The notes below the pieces were generated by a model. The model saw only the letters and a list, made by a program, of their open reading frames with translations, was not told the DNA's origin and searched no databases. Positions 54,824-64,000 of a stretch of 64,000 bases of DNA are shown one piece after another. Origin of the DNA: Neiella holothuriorum (GTDB lineage: Bacteria > Pseudomonadota > Gammaproteobacteria > Enterobacterales > Neiellaceae); NCBI RefSeq assembly GCF_019457915.1, contig NZ_JAHZSS010000001.1, positions 345,772 through 409,771 on the forward strand, read 5' to 3'. The stretch's first letter is position 1, and the number at the start of each line of letters is the position of its first letter. Position numbers and translations under genes: made by a program.

Positions 54824-57418
54824 TTAGCCCTTTTCGTTTACTGATTGCTGCCAGCGATATAGCACTGCGAGCGCCTGACGTGGCGTTAGCTCATCGAGCT
54901 GCAACTGTTTCAATTCATCTAACACAGGCGATGCTTCTGGCAATATAGGTAACTGAACATTAGCTGGCTTGGCATCGTTAGTGTCGGTTGTTTGCTGACT
55001 GCCTGCTTGTTCTAACTCATGTAACTTCTGCTTAGCCCGTTGTAACACTTGATTTGGTACGCCCGCTAATTGGGCAACCTGAATACCATAGCTCTTACTC
55101 GCAGGGCCCTGCTGCACCGCATGCATAAACACAATGCCATCATCATGTTCAACGGCGTCGAGGTGGACATTACAAATGCTTGGGTACAACTCAGGTAACT
55201 TAGTGAGTTCAAAATAGTGGGTTGCAAAAAGGGTCATGGCTTGATGCTGTTGTGCAAGCTGCTCAGCACAGGCCCAGGCTAACGACAGGCCGTCATAGGT
55301 GCTGGTGCCGCGACCAATTTCGTCCATCAATACTAAGCTGTTGGCCGTGGCATGATTAAGAATGGCGGCGGTTTCGGTCATTTCCACCATAAACGTAGAA
55401 CGGCCGCTGGCGAGATCATCCGAGGCGCCTATGCGGGTGAAAATGCGATCAATTGGGCCAATAGTGGCGGCTTCTGCTGGGACGTAACTGCCAATGTGAG
55501 CCAGCAATACAATCAATGCCGTTTGCCGCATGTAGGTCGATTTACCACCCATGTTGGGGCCTGTCACAATCAACATGCGCTGCGCGGGGGTGATCATCAA
55601 AGGGTTCGCGATAAACGGCTCGTCATTTAGAGCTTCGACGACCGGGTGGCGCCCACCTTCAATGTGAATACCTGGTTCGCTAGTGAGCTGCGGGCAGGTG
55701 TAGTTTAAGGTCGTAGCTCGCTCGGCAAAGCATTGTAAAACATCCAGCTCGGCGATGGCGCCAGCCAGTGTTTGCAACGCTTCTAAATGCGGCAGTATGG
55801 TATCGAAAAGCTGCTCATAAAGACGCTTCTCTAGTGCGAGCGCTCGGCTTTGGCTGGTTAGCACTTCATCTTCATAGGCCTTGAGTTCAGGCAAAATGAA
55901 GCGCTCGTTGTTTTTTAGCGTTTGTCGGCGGATGTAATCAGCAGGGACTTGATCAGCATAGCTGCGGCTGACTTCAATGAAGTAGCCATGAACCTTGTTG
56001 TAGCCGACTTTTAATGTAGCAATGCCGGTGCGTTGTTTTTCTCTTTCTTCAAGCTCCACCAAGTAATTGTTGGCATGTTGGCTAAGCGCGCGGAGCTTAT
56101 CGAGCTGTTCATCAAAGCCCGGTGCAATCACGCCGCCATCGCGGATCACGACCGGCGGGTTGTCAATAATGGCGCGCTCTAGCAACGCTTGTAACTCAGG
56201 TTGAACCGGGCAGCGCTGCGCCAATGCCTGTAGCTTGACGCTGCTGGCTTGAGCGAGTTGCTGTTGTAATTCTGGCAGCTGTTGCAGAGCGAGTCGGAGG
56301 CGAGCGAAGTCGCGGGGGCGTGCACTTTGCAGGGCAACTCGGGCAAGAATACGTTCAACATCGCCAATGTTTTTTAATGTCGGCGCCAATTGCTCCGGCA
56401 AAGCATGGTCAATGAGTTCGGCAATGGTTTGTTGGCGCTGTTGCAAGCGCCCGTGATCCGCCAACGGATCGTGCAGCCAGCGTTTGAGTAACCGGCTGCC
56501 CATGGCGGTGGCGGTTTTGTCGATGACGGCCGACAAACAGTGGCTAACATCGCCACTTAAGCTTTGGGTTAACTCTAAATTTCGCCGAGTGGCGGCATCA
56601 AGCTGTACCGAGTCTGACGAGTGATGAGGCTGGATACTACGGATATGCGGTAAGGCAGTGCGCTGGGTATCTTTTATGTACTGCAATACGCAACCTGCCG
56701 CGGCGATGCCAAGCGGAAAGTCCACGATTTCATAAGCATCGAGTGACGAGGTCTTGAACTGCCGACAAAGCTGCTCGCGTGCGCTGTCCGCTTCAAACTC
56801 CCACACCGGACGCCGGCGCAACCCTGCATAGGGCTGGAGCAGTGCCATGTAAGGAAAATCTTCGGGGTGAAGCAATTCAGCAGGGTTGGCGCGTTGTAGC
56901 TGCGATGCTAATTCGTCAGGTGAACTTGCCTGCATCACCTGAAAACGGCCACTGCTGATGTCTAAGGTTGCGATGCCAAATTGGCCACTTTGGAAGTACA
57001 CTGCGGCGAGTAAATTATCAGAGCGTTCATGTAGTAAAGCTTCATCACTCACCGTACCGGGGGTGATGATACGAGTCACTTTTCGTTCGACGGGGCCTTT
57101 ACTCGTGGCGGGATCGCCAATTTGTTCGCAAATCGCAACCGATTCGCCTAACTGCACTAAGCGAGCTAAGTAGCCTTCAACGGCATGGAAGGGCACGCCA
57201 GCCATTGGAATCGCATTACCGCCAGACTTACCGCGTTTGGTCAGAGAAATATCTAATAATTCAGACGCTTTGGCGGCATCACTGAAAAACAATTCGTAAA
57301 AGTCGCCCATCCGATAAAACAGCAAAATATTTGGATGCTCCGCCTTGATTCGCAAATATTGCTGCATCATTGGGGTATGGGATGCTAGATCAAGAACGGG
57401 TTCTGAATTGCTGCTCAC
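54824..57418 (-). CDS. mutS: DNA mismatch repair protein MutS
   Basis: Mismatch recognition ATPase of 864 residues (E. coli 853). The N-terminal mismatch-binding domain has the [11 protein letters not shown] motif with the Phe-x-Glu wedge. The ATPase domain has Walker [10 protein letters not shown], Walker B in [15 protein letters not shown], and the ATHYFEL motif. The C-terminal tail includes a linker rich in Q, T and D. It is divergent from recA, with a 250-base region between them. Confidence 0.97.
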   Translation of the reverse strand: MSSNSEPVLDLASHTPMMQQYLRIKAEHPNILLFYRMGDFYELFFSDAAKASELLDISLTKRGKSGGNAIPMAGVPFHAVEGYLARLVQLGESVAICEQIGDPATSKGPVERKVTRIITPGTVSDEALLHERSDNLLAAVYFQSGQFGIATLDISSGRFQVMQASSPDELASQLQRANPAELLHPEDFPYMALLQPYAGLRRRPVWEFEADSAREQLCRQFKTSSLDAYEIVDFPLGIAAAGCVLQYIKDTQRTALPHIRSIQPHHSSDSVQLDAATRRNLELTQSLSGDVSHCLSAVIDKTATAMGSRLLKRWLHDPLADHGRLQQRQQTIAELIDHALPEQLAPTLKNIGDVERILARVALQSARPRDFARLRLALQQLPELQQQLAQASSVKLQALAQRCPVQPELQALLERAIIDNPPVVIRDGGVIAPGFDEQLDKLRALSQHANNYLVELEEREKQRTGIATLKVGYNKVHGYFIEVSRSYADQVPADYIRRQTLKNNERFILPELKAYEDEVLTSQSRALALEKRLYEQLFDTILPHLEALQTLAGAIAELDVLQCFAERATTLNYTCPQLTSEPGIHIEGGRHPVVEALNDEPFIANPLMITPAQRMLIVTGPNMGGKSTYMRQTALIVLLAHIGSYVPAEAATIGPIDRIFTRIGASDDLASGRSTFMVEMTETAAILNHATANSLVLMDEIGRGTSTYDGLSLAWACAEQLAQQHQAMTLFATHYFELTKLPELYPSICNVHLDAVEHDDGIVFMHAVQQGPASKSYGIQVAQLAGVPNQVLQRAKQKLHELEQAGSQQTTDTNDAKPANVQLPILPEASPVLDELKQLQLDELTPRQALAVLYRWQQSVNEKG

Positions 57419-57587
57419 ACAAGCCTCGGAAATGTTGAAATGTCAAACGGAGCACGATGGTATCAACTTGGTAAAAGCACCTTCAAGTGATTGCGACCAC
57501 TAAAACCAAACACAACTAAATGTTGTGATAACTAAATGAGATACAAAGAAAGTTTTTAAGCTTAGGGAAAAATTATTTATACAGGGG

Positions 57588-57615
57588 TTGATACTGTATG
57601 AATGACCAGTATACT
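57588..57615 (+). promoter_or_regulatory. recA promoter with LexA box
   Basis: -35 TTGATA (57588-57593), 16-base spacer and -10 TATACT (57610-57615). An SOS box TACTGTATGAATGACCAGTA (57592-57611) overlaps the spacer. It has CTGT and CCAG half sites, one mismatch from CTGT-N8-ACAG, so LexA would block polymerase binding directly. Confidence 0.85.
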
Positions 57616-57670
57616 GAACTTCAAGTTAATTGAATTGAACAGCCCAAAGCAAAAACGGTTGGAGAGAACA

Positions 57671-58708
57671 ATGGAAAGCAATAAGAAAAAAGCGTTAGAC
57701 GCAGCATTAGGCCAAATTGAACGTCAGTTTGGTAAAGGCTCCATCATGCGTTTGGGCGATAGTAACATTTTGGACATTGATAGCGTCCCTACAGGCTCTC
57801 TGACATTGGATATCGCGCTGGGTATTGGCGGCTTGCCATACGGCCGAGTTGTTGAAATTTACGGCCCTGAATCTAGTGGTAAAACGACCCTAACGCTACA
57901 GGTCGTTGCAGAAGCACAACGTCAAGGTAAAACCTGTGCCTTCGTTGATGCTGAACATGCGCTTGACCCAGTTTACGCAGCCAAGCTCGGTGTTAATGTT
58001 GATGAATTATTGGTGTCTCAGCCAGATACTGGTGAGCAGGCGTTGGAAATCTGCGACATGCTGGTTCGCTCTAACGCTGTCGAGGTCATTATTATTGACT
58101 CGGTTGCAGCGCTGACGCCAAAAGCTGAAATTGAAGGCGACATGGGTGACTCCCACGTTGGTTTGCAAGCTCGTTTGATGTCTCAGGCACTTCGTAAGTT
58201 GACTGCCAACATTAAGAAAACCAACTGCATGGTGGTCTTCATTAACCAAATTCGCATGAAGATTGGTGTCATGTTCGGTAGCCCAGAAACGACGACTGGT
58301 GGTAATGCCCTGAAATTCTATTCGTCTGTTCGTTTAGATATTCGACGCACTGGCGCCATCAAAGTGGGCGACGAAGTTGTTGGTAACGAAACGCGTGTCA
58401 AAGTGGTTAAAAACAAAGTCGCACCGCCATTCAAACAAGCCGAATTCCAAATTTTGTACGGTGAAGGTATCAGTAAGCAGGCTGAATTGATTGATCTTGG
58501 TGTGAAAGAGAAATTGATCGAGAAAGCCGGCGCTTGGTATAGCTATAACGGCGAACGTATTGGTCAAGGTAAAGCCAATAGTGTGAAATTCTTAAAAGAG
58601 CACACGGACATCGCTGACGAAATTGAAGGCATTATTCGTTCACGTTTGCTGGTTAAAGCAACGCCAGAAAATGAAAGCGAACAAGTTGAACAAGAGCCTG
58701 CCCTTTAA
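57671..58708 (+). CDS. recA: Recombinase A
   Basis: RecA carries out homologous recombination and triggers SOS induction by LexA cleavage. The 345-residue protein starts at 57671 ([23 protein letters not shown]), with GGAGA 6 bases upstream; a longer in-frame start at 57602 would fall inside the LexA box. Walker A is GPESSGKT, and the L1/L2 loops and C-terminal acidic tail ([13 protein letters not shown]) are normal. The gene is followed by recX with overlap. Confidence 0.98.
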   Translation: MESNKKKALDAALGQIERQFGKGSIMRLGDSNILDIDSVPTGSLTLDIALGIGGLPYGRVVEIYGPESSGKTTLTLQVVAEAQRQGKTCAFVDAEHALDPVYAAKLGVNVDELLVSQPDTGEQALEICDMLVRSNAVEVIIIDSVAALTPKAEIEGDMGDSHVGLQARLMSQALRKLTANIKKTNCMVVFINQIRMKIGVMFGSPETTTGGNALKFYSSVRLDIRRTGAIKVGDEVVGNETRVKVVKNKVAPPFKQAEFQILYGEGISKQAELIDLGVKEKLIEKAGAWYSYNGERIGQGKANSVKFLKEHTDIADEIEGIIRSRLLVKATPENESEQVEQEPAL

Positions 58709-59162
58709 GGACGTTGATCCGCACTCTTTACCGGAGGCAGTCCAATCTGCCTCCGCGATTTTGGCCCGGCGCGATCATTGCCGGCAAGAACTCTCCCTAA
58801 AGTTACAGCAACGTGGTTTTCATCCTGAGACCATTACCCAAACCCTGCAGTATTGTGAACAGCAAAATTGGCTTAATGAAGCTGAATATGCGCGGATTTA
58901 TGTTCGAGTGCGCTCTGAACGCGGTTATGGCCCGCTGCGAGTTCGTCAGGAATTGCTACAAAAATGCGTGCCATCAGATGATATTGAACAGGCATTTAAT
59001 GAGTTTGAAGGCGATTGGTTTGAGCTGGCTCGCGATCAGCGCATAAAGCGTTTTGGCGACTTCTGGCCTGATGATTTTAAGCTCAAATTGAAGCAACAAA
59101 ATTACCTCTATCGGCGGGGCTTTGACCAAGAGCAAATCCGTTACGCTTGCACCAATCAATAA
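58671..59162 (+). CDS. recX: Regulatory protein RecX
   Basis: RecX binds RecA and modulates its filaments. The 163-residue protein is made of tandem three-helix repeats: [22 protein letters not shown], the [30 protein letters not shown] segment, and [13 protein letters not shown] at the end. The start at 58671 lies inside the last 38 bases of recA and has no clear ribosome-binding site, so coupling to recA translation is likely; a slightly later non-ATG start is possible. Confidence 0.92.
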   Translation: MKANKLNKSLPFKDVDPHSLPEAVQSASAILARRDHCRQELSLKLQQRGFHPETITQTLQYCEQQNWLNEAEYARIYVRVRSERGYGPLRVRQELLQKCVPSDDIEQAFNEFEGDWFELARDQRIKRFGDFWPDDFKLKLKQQNYLYRRGFDQEQIRYACTNQ

Positions 59163-59163
59163 T

Positions 59164-59197
59164 TTTTTTCCAGACCGCCTAGAGGTGGTGGAAAAAA
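59164..59197. terminator. Inverted repeat after recX
   Basis: Arms TTTTTTCCA (59164-59172) and TGGAAAAAA (59189-59197), with additional inner pairing of CC/GG bases. Its T-run lies on the left side, so it would terminate minus-strand transcripts better than recX; it may attenuate transcription into alaS. Confidence 0.4.
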
Positions 59198-59212
59198 CTC
59201 CAATCCGTTGCG

Positions 59213-59218
59213 TATAAT
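59213..59218 (+). promoter_or_regulatory. Probable -10 box of the alaS promoter
   Basis: A perfect TATAAT, about 100 bases before alaS. No good -35 box is seen at 16-18 bases upstream. Confidence 0.5.
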
Positions 59219-59314
59219 AGCCAGTCTTTTTGTCTGATCTCTCAGATTCTCTTGATGTTGCTTTCTCAGCTGCATCAACACGATCTGACACGTCAACTGT
59301 TTTGGGAACGACGC

Positions 59315-61942
59315 ATGTACATGACCAGCGCCGAGCTTCGGGAAGCCTTTTTCACGTTTTTTGGTAACAACGATCACCAAGTGGTCGCCTCAAGTTCACT
59401 CGTGCCACACGATGATCCTACGCTTTTGTTCACCAACGCGGGGATGAATCAATTTAAAGATTGCTTCTTGGGTACAGAAAAGCGGAGCTATACCCGAGCG
59501 GTATCGTCACAGCGCTGTGTTCGTGCCGGTGGTAAACACAACGACTTAGAAAACGTTGGCTACACCGCCCGCCACCACACCTTCTTTGAAATGCTTGGTA
59601 ATTTCAGTTTCGGTGATTATTTCAAACATGATGCCATTGGCTATGCATGGAAGTTCCTAACGGAAGTTGCCAAATTACCCAAAGAGCGATTGCTGGTGAC
59701 GGTTTATCAAACTGATGACGAAGCCTTTGATATTTGGGCCAAGGACATTGGTGTGCCGGTTGATCGCATTATTCGCATTGGCGACAAATCACCGGATAAA
59801 CCATACGATTCAGACAACTTCTGGCAGATGGGCGATACCGGACCGTGCGGCCCTTGTACTGAGATCTTTTATGATCATGGCGACCACATTTGGGGCGGCC
59901 CTCCAGGCTCTCCGGAAGAAGATGGCGACCGTTTCATCGAGATTTGGAACTTGGTATTCATGCAGTTCAACCGTCAGTCAGACGGTTCAATGGAGCCATT
60001 GCCGAAACCTTCCGTGGATACGGGCATGGGCTTAGAACGTATTGCTGCCATTTTGCAGGGCGTTCATAGCAACTATGAAATTGATATTTTCCAATTTTTG
60101 ATTAAAGCCACTGCCGCCATGCTGAACGTGACTGATCTACAAGATAAGTCACTGCGCGTTATTGCTGACCATATTCGTTCGTGCGGGTTTTTAATCGCCG
60201 ATGGCGTCATGCCCTCAAATGAAGGCCGCGGTTATGTATTGCGTCGGATCATCCGTCGAGCGGTACGCCACGGCAATAAGCTTGGCGCTGAACAAACATT
60301 CTTCCATCGCCTTGCCAAGGCTTTGGCGACTGAAATGGGCCCTGCTTACCCCGAATTAGAACAACAACTGCCAGTGATTGAGAAAGTCCTGATGGTTGAA
60401 GAAGAACAATTCCTGCGTACCTTAGACCGAGGTTTGGCATTGCTAGACGACGCATTGCGTAATTTGGAAGGCGATATCATCCCAGGTGAAACGGTCTTTA
60501 AGCTTTACGACACGTACGGCTTCCCTGCCGATTTAACCGCGGACATTGCACGTGAGCGTGGCTTAGAGATCGATCAGCAAGGTTTTGATGCTGCGATGGA
60601 GCAGCAACGTCAACGCGCCAAACAAGCGAACCAATTCGGTGTTGACTATAACCAGAGTATTGCAATTGAAGGAAAATCTGAATTCACCGGATACGATGGC
60701 ACGGAACACGCCGCTACGGTTGAAGCGGTGTTTACCAAAGAAGGCGAGGCGGTGCACCAGCTATTAGCTGGCGTTGATGGCCAGATCGTATTAAACACCA
60801 CACCGTTTTATGCCGAAAGTGGCGGTCAATGTGGTGATATGGGTGAGCTGTTAATGGAAGATGGCTCCTTCGTGGTTACCGATACTCAGAAATCAGGTGA
60901 TGCCATTGTTCACATCGGTTATGTGTCGCAGGGCGAAATTCACGTTGGTGAAGCGCTAACGGCCAAAGTTGATGACGTGCGTCGTAATTCGATTCGGTTA
61001 AATCACTCGGCAACTCACTTAATGCACGCCGCTTTGCGTAAAGTGTTGGGCGATCATGTGCAGCAAAAAGGCTCACAAGTTTCGCCTGAGCGTCTTCGTT
61101 TTGACTTCAGCCACTTTGAAAGCATTTCAGTTAACTCCATTCGCACTGTCGAGCAGTTAGTTAACGAACAAATCCGCGCAAACTTTGGTGTCGAGACCAA
61201 TTTGATGGATCTCGATGAAGCCAAAGCATCAGGCGCGGTGGCGTTGTTTGGAGAAAAATACGACGAGAAAGTCCGGGTCGTGGGCATGGGCGATTTTTCC
61301 ACTGAACTTTGTGGTGGTACCCACGTTGAGCGTACGGGCGACATTGGCTTATTCCGTATTATGTCTGAAGGTGGCATTGCTTCCGGTGTACGTCGAATCG
61401 AAGCCGTAACCGGTCGTTACGCGCTCGATTCGCTATACAACATGGCCGATCAACTACTTGAAGTGTCAGGCTTGGTGAAAGGCGACATGGGTAGTGCGAA
61501 AGACAAAGTACGCCAAATTGTTGAGCACACCAAATGGCTTGAAAAAGAAGTCGACCGTTTGAACGCCAAACTCACCACGCTGGCTGGCTCCTCACTCGCG
61601 GAGCAGGCGATTGAGATCAATGGCATTAAGGTGTTGGTGAGCACGCTAGAAGGTACCAATACTAAAGCGTTGCGCAGTACCGTTGATGACTTGAAGAGCA
61701 AATTAGGCAGCTGCATTGTTGTGTTAGCAACGGTATCGGACGGCAAAATCGGCATTGCCGTGGGTGTTAGTAAAGATGCCACGGGCAAGGTTAAAGCCGG
61801 TGAACTGGTGAATGTCGTGGCTCAACAAGTTGGTGGCAAAGGTGGCGGTCGTCCTGATTTCGCCCAAGCCGGTGGTAGTGATGAAGCTGCATTGCCTGCA
61901 GCCATGGAATCTGTGACGCCATGGTTACAAGAGCGCTTGTAA
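59315..61942 (+). CDS. alaS: Alanyl-tRNA synthetase
   Basis: Charges tRNA-Ala and edits mischarged Ser/Gly. The 875-residue protein matches E. coli AlaS (876) from the N-terminus ([11 protein letters not shown]...[23 protein letters not shown]) through the class II core. The editing domain zinc motif [11 protein letters not shown] plus [13 protein letters not shown] and the C-terminal oligomerisation domain ([15 protein letters not shown]) follow. ATG 59315 gives exact N-terminal alignment with E. coli; upstream in-frame codons would add unmatched residues. Confidence 0.97.
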   Translation: MYMTSAELREAFFTFFGNNDHQVVASSSLVPHDDPTLLFTNAGMNQFKDCFLGTEKRSYTRAVSSQRCVRAGGKHNDLENVGYTARHHTFFEMLGNFSFGDYFKHDAIGYAWKFLTEVAKLPKERLLVTVYQTDDEAFDIWAKDIGVPVDRIIRIGDKSPDKPYDSDNFWQMGDTGPCGPCTEIFYDHGDHIWGGPPGSPEEDGDRFIEIWNLVFMQFNRQSDGSMEPLPKPSVDTGMGLERIAAILQGVHSNYEIDIFQFLIKATAAMLNVTDLQDKSLRVIADHIRSCGFLIADGVMPSNEGRGYVLRRIIRRAVRHGNKLGAEQTFFHRLAKALATEMGPAYPELEQQLPVIEKVLMVEEEQFLRTLDRGLALLDDALRNLEGDIIPGETVFKLYDTYGFPADLTADIARERGLEIDQQGFDAAMEQQRQRAKQANQFGVDYNQSIAIEGKSEFTGYDGTEHAATVEAVFTKEGEAVHQLLAGVDGQIVLNTTPFYAESGGQCGDMGELLMEDGSFVVTDTQKSGDAIVHIGYVSQGEIHVGEALTAKVDDVRRNSIRLNHSATHLMHAALRKVLGDHVQQKGSQVSPERLRFDFSHFESISVNSIRTVEQLVNEQIRANFGVETNLMDLDEAKASGAVALFGEKYDEKVRVVGMGDFSTELCGGTHVERTGDIGLFRIMSEGGIASGVRRIEAVTGRYALDSLYNMADQLLEVSGLVKGDMGSAKDKVRQIVEHTKWLEKEVDRLNAKLTTLAGSSLAEQAIEINGIKVLVSTLEGTNTKALRSTVDDLKSKLGSCIVVLATVSDGKIGIAVGVSKDATGKVKAGELVNVVAQQVGGKGGGRPDFAQAGGSDEAALPAAMESVTPWLQERL

Positions 61943-61979
61943 CCACACCAACTAGAACTCGTAACTAAGGAGTAGAAGC

Positions 61980-63203
61980 ATGGCATTGTACGTGCTCAAG
62001 TTTGGCGGAACATCGGTTGGCTCAGTCGAGCGTATTCAGGCCGTTGCCCAGCGAGTAAAACGCTACCGTGACCAAGGCCATCAAGTGGCTGTAGTCGTGT
62101 CGGCAATGAGTGGTGAAACCAACCGCTTGGTGGCGTTGGCCAAGGATATTAACGAACAGCCAATGACACGTGAATTAGATGTGTTGTTGTCGACCGGTGA
62201 ACAGGTCACCATTGCGTTGCTCTCCATGGCGCTGATGACGATTGGTGTGCCGGCAACATCCATGACCGGTGATCAAATCCGTATGATGACGGATAGCACG
62301 CACAGCAAGGCCCGTATTATGGACATTGACGAGCAAGCCGTCATGTCTGTACTCAATGGCGGTAAGGTTGCTGTGATTGCGGGCTTTCAAGGTCGTGATG
62401 AGCAAGGCAACATTACGACGTTAGGGCGCGGTGGCTCAGACACGTCAGCAGTGGCAATGGCAGCTGCATTAAAAGCCGATGAATGTCGCATATACACCGA
62501 CGTAGACGGTGTTTACACAACTGATCCTCGGGTCGAGCCGAATGCTCGTAAGATGGATACCATCACCTTTGAGGAAATGCTTGAATTGGCCAGCTTAGGC
62601 GCCAAAGTTTTGCAGATCCGCTCGGTTGAATTTGCCGGCAAATACAATGTACCGCTTCGCGTATTGTCATCTTTTCAAGATGAAGGCGAAGGAACTCTGA
62701 TTACATTTGAGGAACAAGATATGGAAGCGCCACTGGTTTCTGGTATTGCATTTAATCGCGATGAAGCTCGCTTGTCGATCCTTGGCGTACCTGATCAGCC
62801 GAATGTTGCGGCATCTGTTTTGTTGCCAATCGGCAAAGCCGATATTGATGTCGATATGATTATTCAGAACTCCGTTGGTGATAATACGGCGGACTTCACT
62901 TTCACCGTTCATCGCAATGATTATGCACGAGCAACTGAGGTGTTAGAGCAGGTTTCGGCCGACTTAGGTGCCCGAGAAGTGCGCGGAAACGACAAAATTG
63001 CAAAAATTTCGGTCGTTGGCGTGGGTATGAAGAGTCATGTTGGCGTTGCATCGACTATGTTTGAATCTCTAGGTAACGAAGGTATTAATATTCAATTAAT
63101 TTCGACCTCGGAAATTAAAATTTCTGTCGTAGTGGAAGAAAAATACTTGGAATTAGCAGTCAGAACGTTACACAGTGCATTTAAATTGGAACAAACGGCC
63201 TAA
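61980..63203 (+). CDS. lysC: Aspartokinase
   Basis: Phosphorylates aspartate as the first step to lysine, threonine and methionine. The 407-residue monofunctional enzyme has the KFGGTSVGS kinase motif, VVSAMSGETN, and the RGGSDTSAVAMAAAL nucleotide loop. Two C-terminal ACT domains (from ~residue 265) form the feedback site. AAGGAG lies 8 bases before the ATG. It lies 37 bases after alaS and before csrA, as in Pseudomonas-type genomes. Confidence 0.96.
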   Translation: MALYVLKFGGTSVGSVERIQAVAQRVKRYRDQGHQVAVVVSAMSGETNRLVALAKDINEQPMTRELDVLLSTGEQVTIALLSMALMTIGVPATSMTGDQIRMMTDSTHSKARIMDIDEQAVMSVLNGGKVAVIAGFQGRDEQGNITTLGRGGSDTSAVAMAAALKADECRIYTDVDGVYTTDPRVEPNARKMDTITFEEMLELASLGAKVLQIRSVEFAGKYNVPLRVLSSFQDEGEGTLITFEEQDMEAPLVSGIAFNRDEARLSILGVPDQPNVAASVLLPIGKADIDVDMIIQNSVGDNTADFTFTVHRNDYARATEVLEQVSADLGAREVRGNDKIAKISVVGVGMKSHVGVASTMFESLGNEGINIQLISTSEIKISVVVEEKYLELAVRTLHSAFKLEQTA

Positions 63204-63263
63204 TTTGAAGGTCTACTAGCAATAAACGCAAATTTTTCTGAGCGTTAGATATAGAGCCTGTAC

Positions 63264-63269
63264 TATAAT
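63264..63269 (+). promoter_or_regulatory. Probable -10 box of a csrA promoter
   Basis: A perfect TATAAT in ACTATAATCGG, 55-60 bases before csrA. The -35 region is weak, so an alternative sigma factor or activator may contribute. Confidence 0.5.
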
Positions 63270-63323
63270 CGGTGCAAACCGGACGTTAGCTACAGTGGAA
63301 TAGAATACAAAAGGAGCTAGGTA

Positions 63324-63512
63324 ATGCTAATTTTAACCCGTCGAGTTGGCGAAACTCTGATGATTGGTGACGACGTCACGGTGACTGTGTTGGGAGTTAA
63401 AGGAAACCAAGTGCGTATTGGTGTCAATGCTCCAAAAGAAGTCTCAGTCCATCGTGAAGAAATCTATCGTCGAATTCAGGCCGAAAAAGGCCCAGAAGAA
63501 AACGATTATTAA
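63324..63512 (+). CDS. csrA: Carbon storage regulator CsrA
   Basis: Small dimeric RNA-binding protein that represses translation by binding GGA motifs in leaders. The 62 residues include [27 protein letters not shown] and the RNA-contacting [10 protein letters not shown] (Arg44 equivalent). AAAGGAG precedes the ATG. It is downstream of lysC and upstream of the tRNA cluster, a conserved gammaproteobacterial arrangement. Confidence 0.97.
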   Translation: MLILTRRVGETLMIGDDVTVTVLGVKGNQVRIGVNAPKEVSVHREEIYRRIQAEKGPEENDY

Positions 63513-63538
63513 ATGTGATTTGACCCTTTTTTTAGCCA

Positions 63539-63568
63539 AAAGCCGACCTTGTGTCGGCTTTGTTTTTT
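63539..63568 (+). terminator. Intrinsic terminator of csrA
   Basis: AAAGCCGAC (63539-63547), loop CTTGT and GTCGGCTTT (63553-63561), followed by GTTTTTT. Confidence 0.9.
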
Positions 63569-63629
63569 ATGGTTTTTGACCGGTTTGAACAAAACCTAAT
63601 CAAGCAGTGTGAAAAGCGGAAAAAAGGGT

Positions 63630-63657
63630 TTGACTTATATGGTGGCTTTAGTATCAT
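63630..63657 (+). promoter_or_regulatory. Promoter of the tRNA cluster
   Basis: TTGACT (63630-63635), 16-base spacer and TATCAT (63652-63657), followed by a GC-rich GCGCC discriminator as in stringently controlled stable RNA promoters. Confidence 0.7.
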
Positions 63658-63672
63658 GCGCCTCCGAAATGT

Positions 63673-63763
63673 GGTGAGGTGGCCGAGTGGCTGAAGGCGC
63701 TCCCCTGCTAAGGGAGTATACCCTAATCCGGTATCGAGGGTTCGAATCCCTCCCTCACCGCCA
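63673..63763 (+). tRNA. tRNA-Ser(GCU)
   Basis: 91 bases including encoded CCA. Acceptor stem GGTGAGG/CCTCACC, discriminator G, anticodon loop CTGCTAA with anticodon GCT (63707-63709), a long variable arm, and the TTCGAAT T-loop. Reads AGC/AGU codons. Confidence 0.97.
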
Positions 63764-63774
63764 TTTTCGATTAC

Positions 63775-63851
63775 GGACGCGTAGCTCAGCTGGATAGAGT
63801 ACCTGGCTACGAACCAGGCGGTCGGAGGTTCGAATCCTCCCGCGTCCGCCA
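63775..63851 (+). tRNA. tRNA-Arg(ACG), copy 1
   Basis: 77 bases including CCA. Acceptor GGACGCG/CGCGTCC, discriminator G, anticodon loop CTACGAA (anticodon ACG, A34 expected to become inosine by TadA). Closely follows tRNA-Ser, as in the E. coli serV-argV cluster. Confidence 0.97.
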
Positions 63852-63924
63852 CTTTTTTCAAAGTGGATAAGCTATCATTGAATAGTGTTACAATCGGAAT
63901 TCCTAGAATCACATCTAGATATGC

Positions 63925-64000
63925 GGACGCGTAGCTCAGCTGGATAGAGTACCTGGCTACGAACCAGGCGGTCGGAGGTTCGAATCCTCCCGCGTCCGCC
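63925..64000 (+). tRNA. tRNA-Arg(ACG), copy 2 (last base outside window)
   Basis: Identical to copy 1 over the 76 bases present; only the final A of CCA is cut by the window end. Further Arg copies may follow, as is usual in this cluster. Confidence 0.95.

Noticed and set aside
63775..64000. Identical tRNA-Arg copies as an assembly artefact
   Set aside because: The spacers around the two copies differ, and tandem Arg(ACG) genes after tRNA-Ser(GCU) are the norm in this conserved cluster.

Overview
The window reads as one chromosomal contig of a free-living, probably marine gammaproteobacterium. Gene order at both ends is typical chromosomal backbone: parE-parC-plsC-rraB on the left, and recA-recX-alaS-lysC-csrA followed by tRNA-Ser(GCU) and two tRNA-Arg(ACG) on the right. 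lysC between alaS and csrA is the arrangement of Pseudomonas/Oceanospirillales-type genomes. An Oceanospirillales-like (Saccharospirillaceae/Reinekea-like) host is my inference; no rRNA or other decisive marker is present.

Layout. 0-5.6 kb: topoisomerase IV, plsC, rraB, a small RRM protein and a sulfotransferase. 5.6-12.8 kb: alanine dehydrogenase, ethanolamine ammonia-lyase eutBC, and a divergent three-gene TRAP transporter. 13-16.2 kb: ABC-F protein YbiT and a MATE exporter. 16.3-21.9 kb: an unusual locus with a 926-residue cytosolic protein that joins a Clp-type AAA+ module to an FtsH-type AAA+ plus M41 zinc protease, divergent from a YbjN-like protein and a membrane protein of unknown family. 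22-28.3 kb: a LacI-controlled sugar-acid operon (ManD dehydratase, Gfo/Idh oxidoreductase, sodium symporter, secreted protein). 28.5-31.1 kb: five small AT-rich genes on the minus strand separated by degenerate attC-like repeats, which I read as an integron cassette cluster without integrase. 31.4-39.2 kb: a tripartite RND efflux operon with its own two-component system. 39.5-40.8 kb: a solute-binding protein and a NUDIX hydrolase.

40.9-50.5 kb is a beta-mannan utilisation locus: two exported GH5 mannanases, a GPH symporter, a GH130 mannosylglucose phosphorylase, a mannobiose 2-epimerase-like protein, a second AGE-family enzyme (likely mannose isomerase) and a LacI regulator. Near-identical operators (TGTAAACGGTTACG type) sit before the transcription units. 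The proposed route is mannan to mannobiose outside, import, epimerisation to mannosyl-glucose, and phosphorolysis to mannose 1-phosphate plus glucose. 50.8-54.8 kb holds an exported isoaspartyl peptidase, a DUF1707/LiaF-like protein and a membrane HD-GYP sensor; mutS and the recA block follow.

The main candidate for an undescribed system is the Clp-FtsH fusion locus; the cassette cluster comes second. All calls come from reading the sequence by eye; no database search was run.
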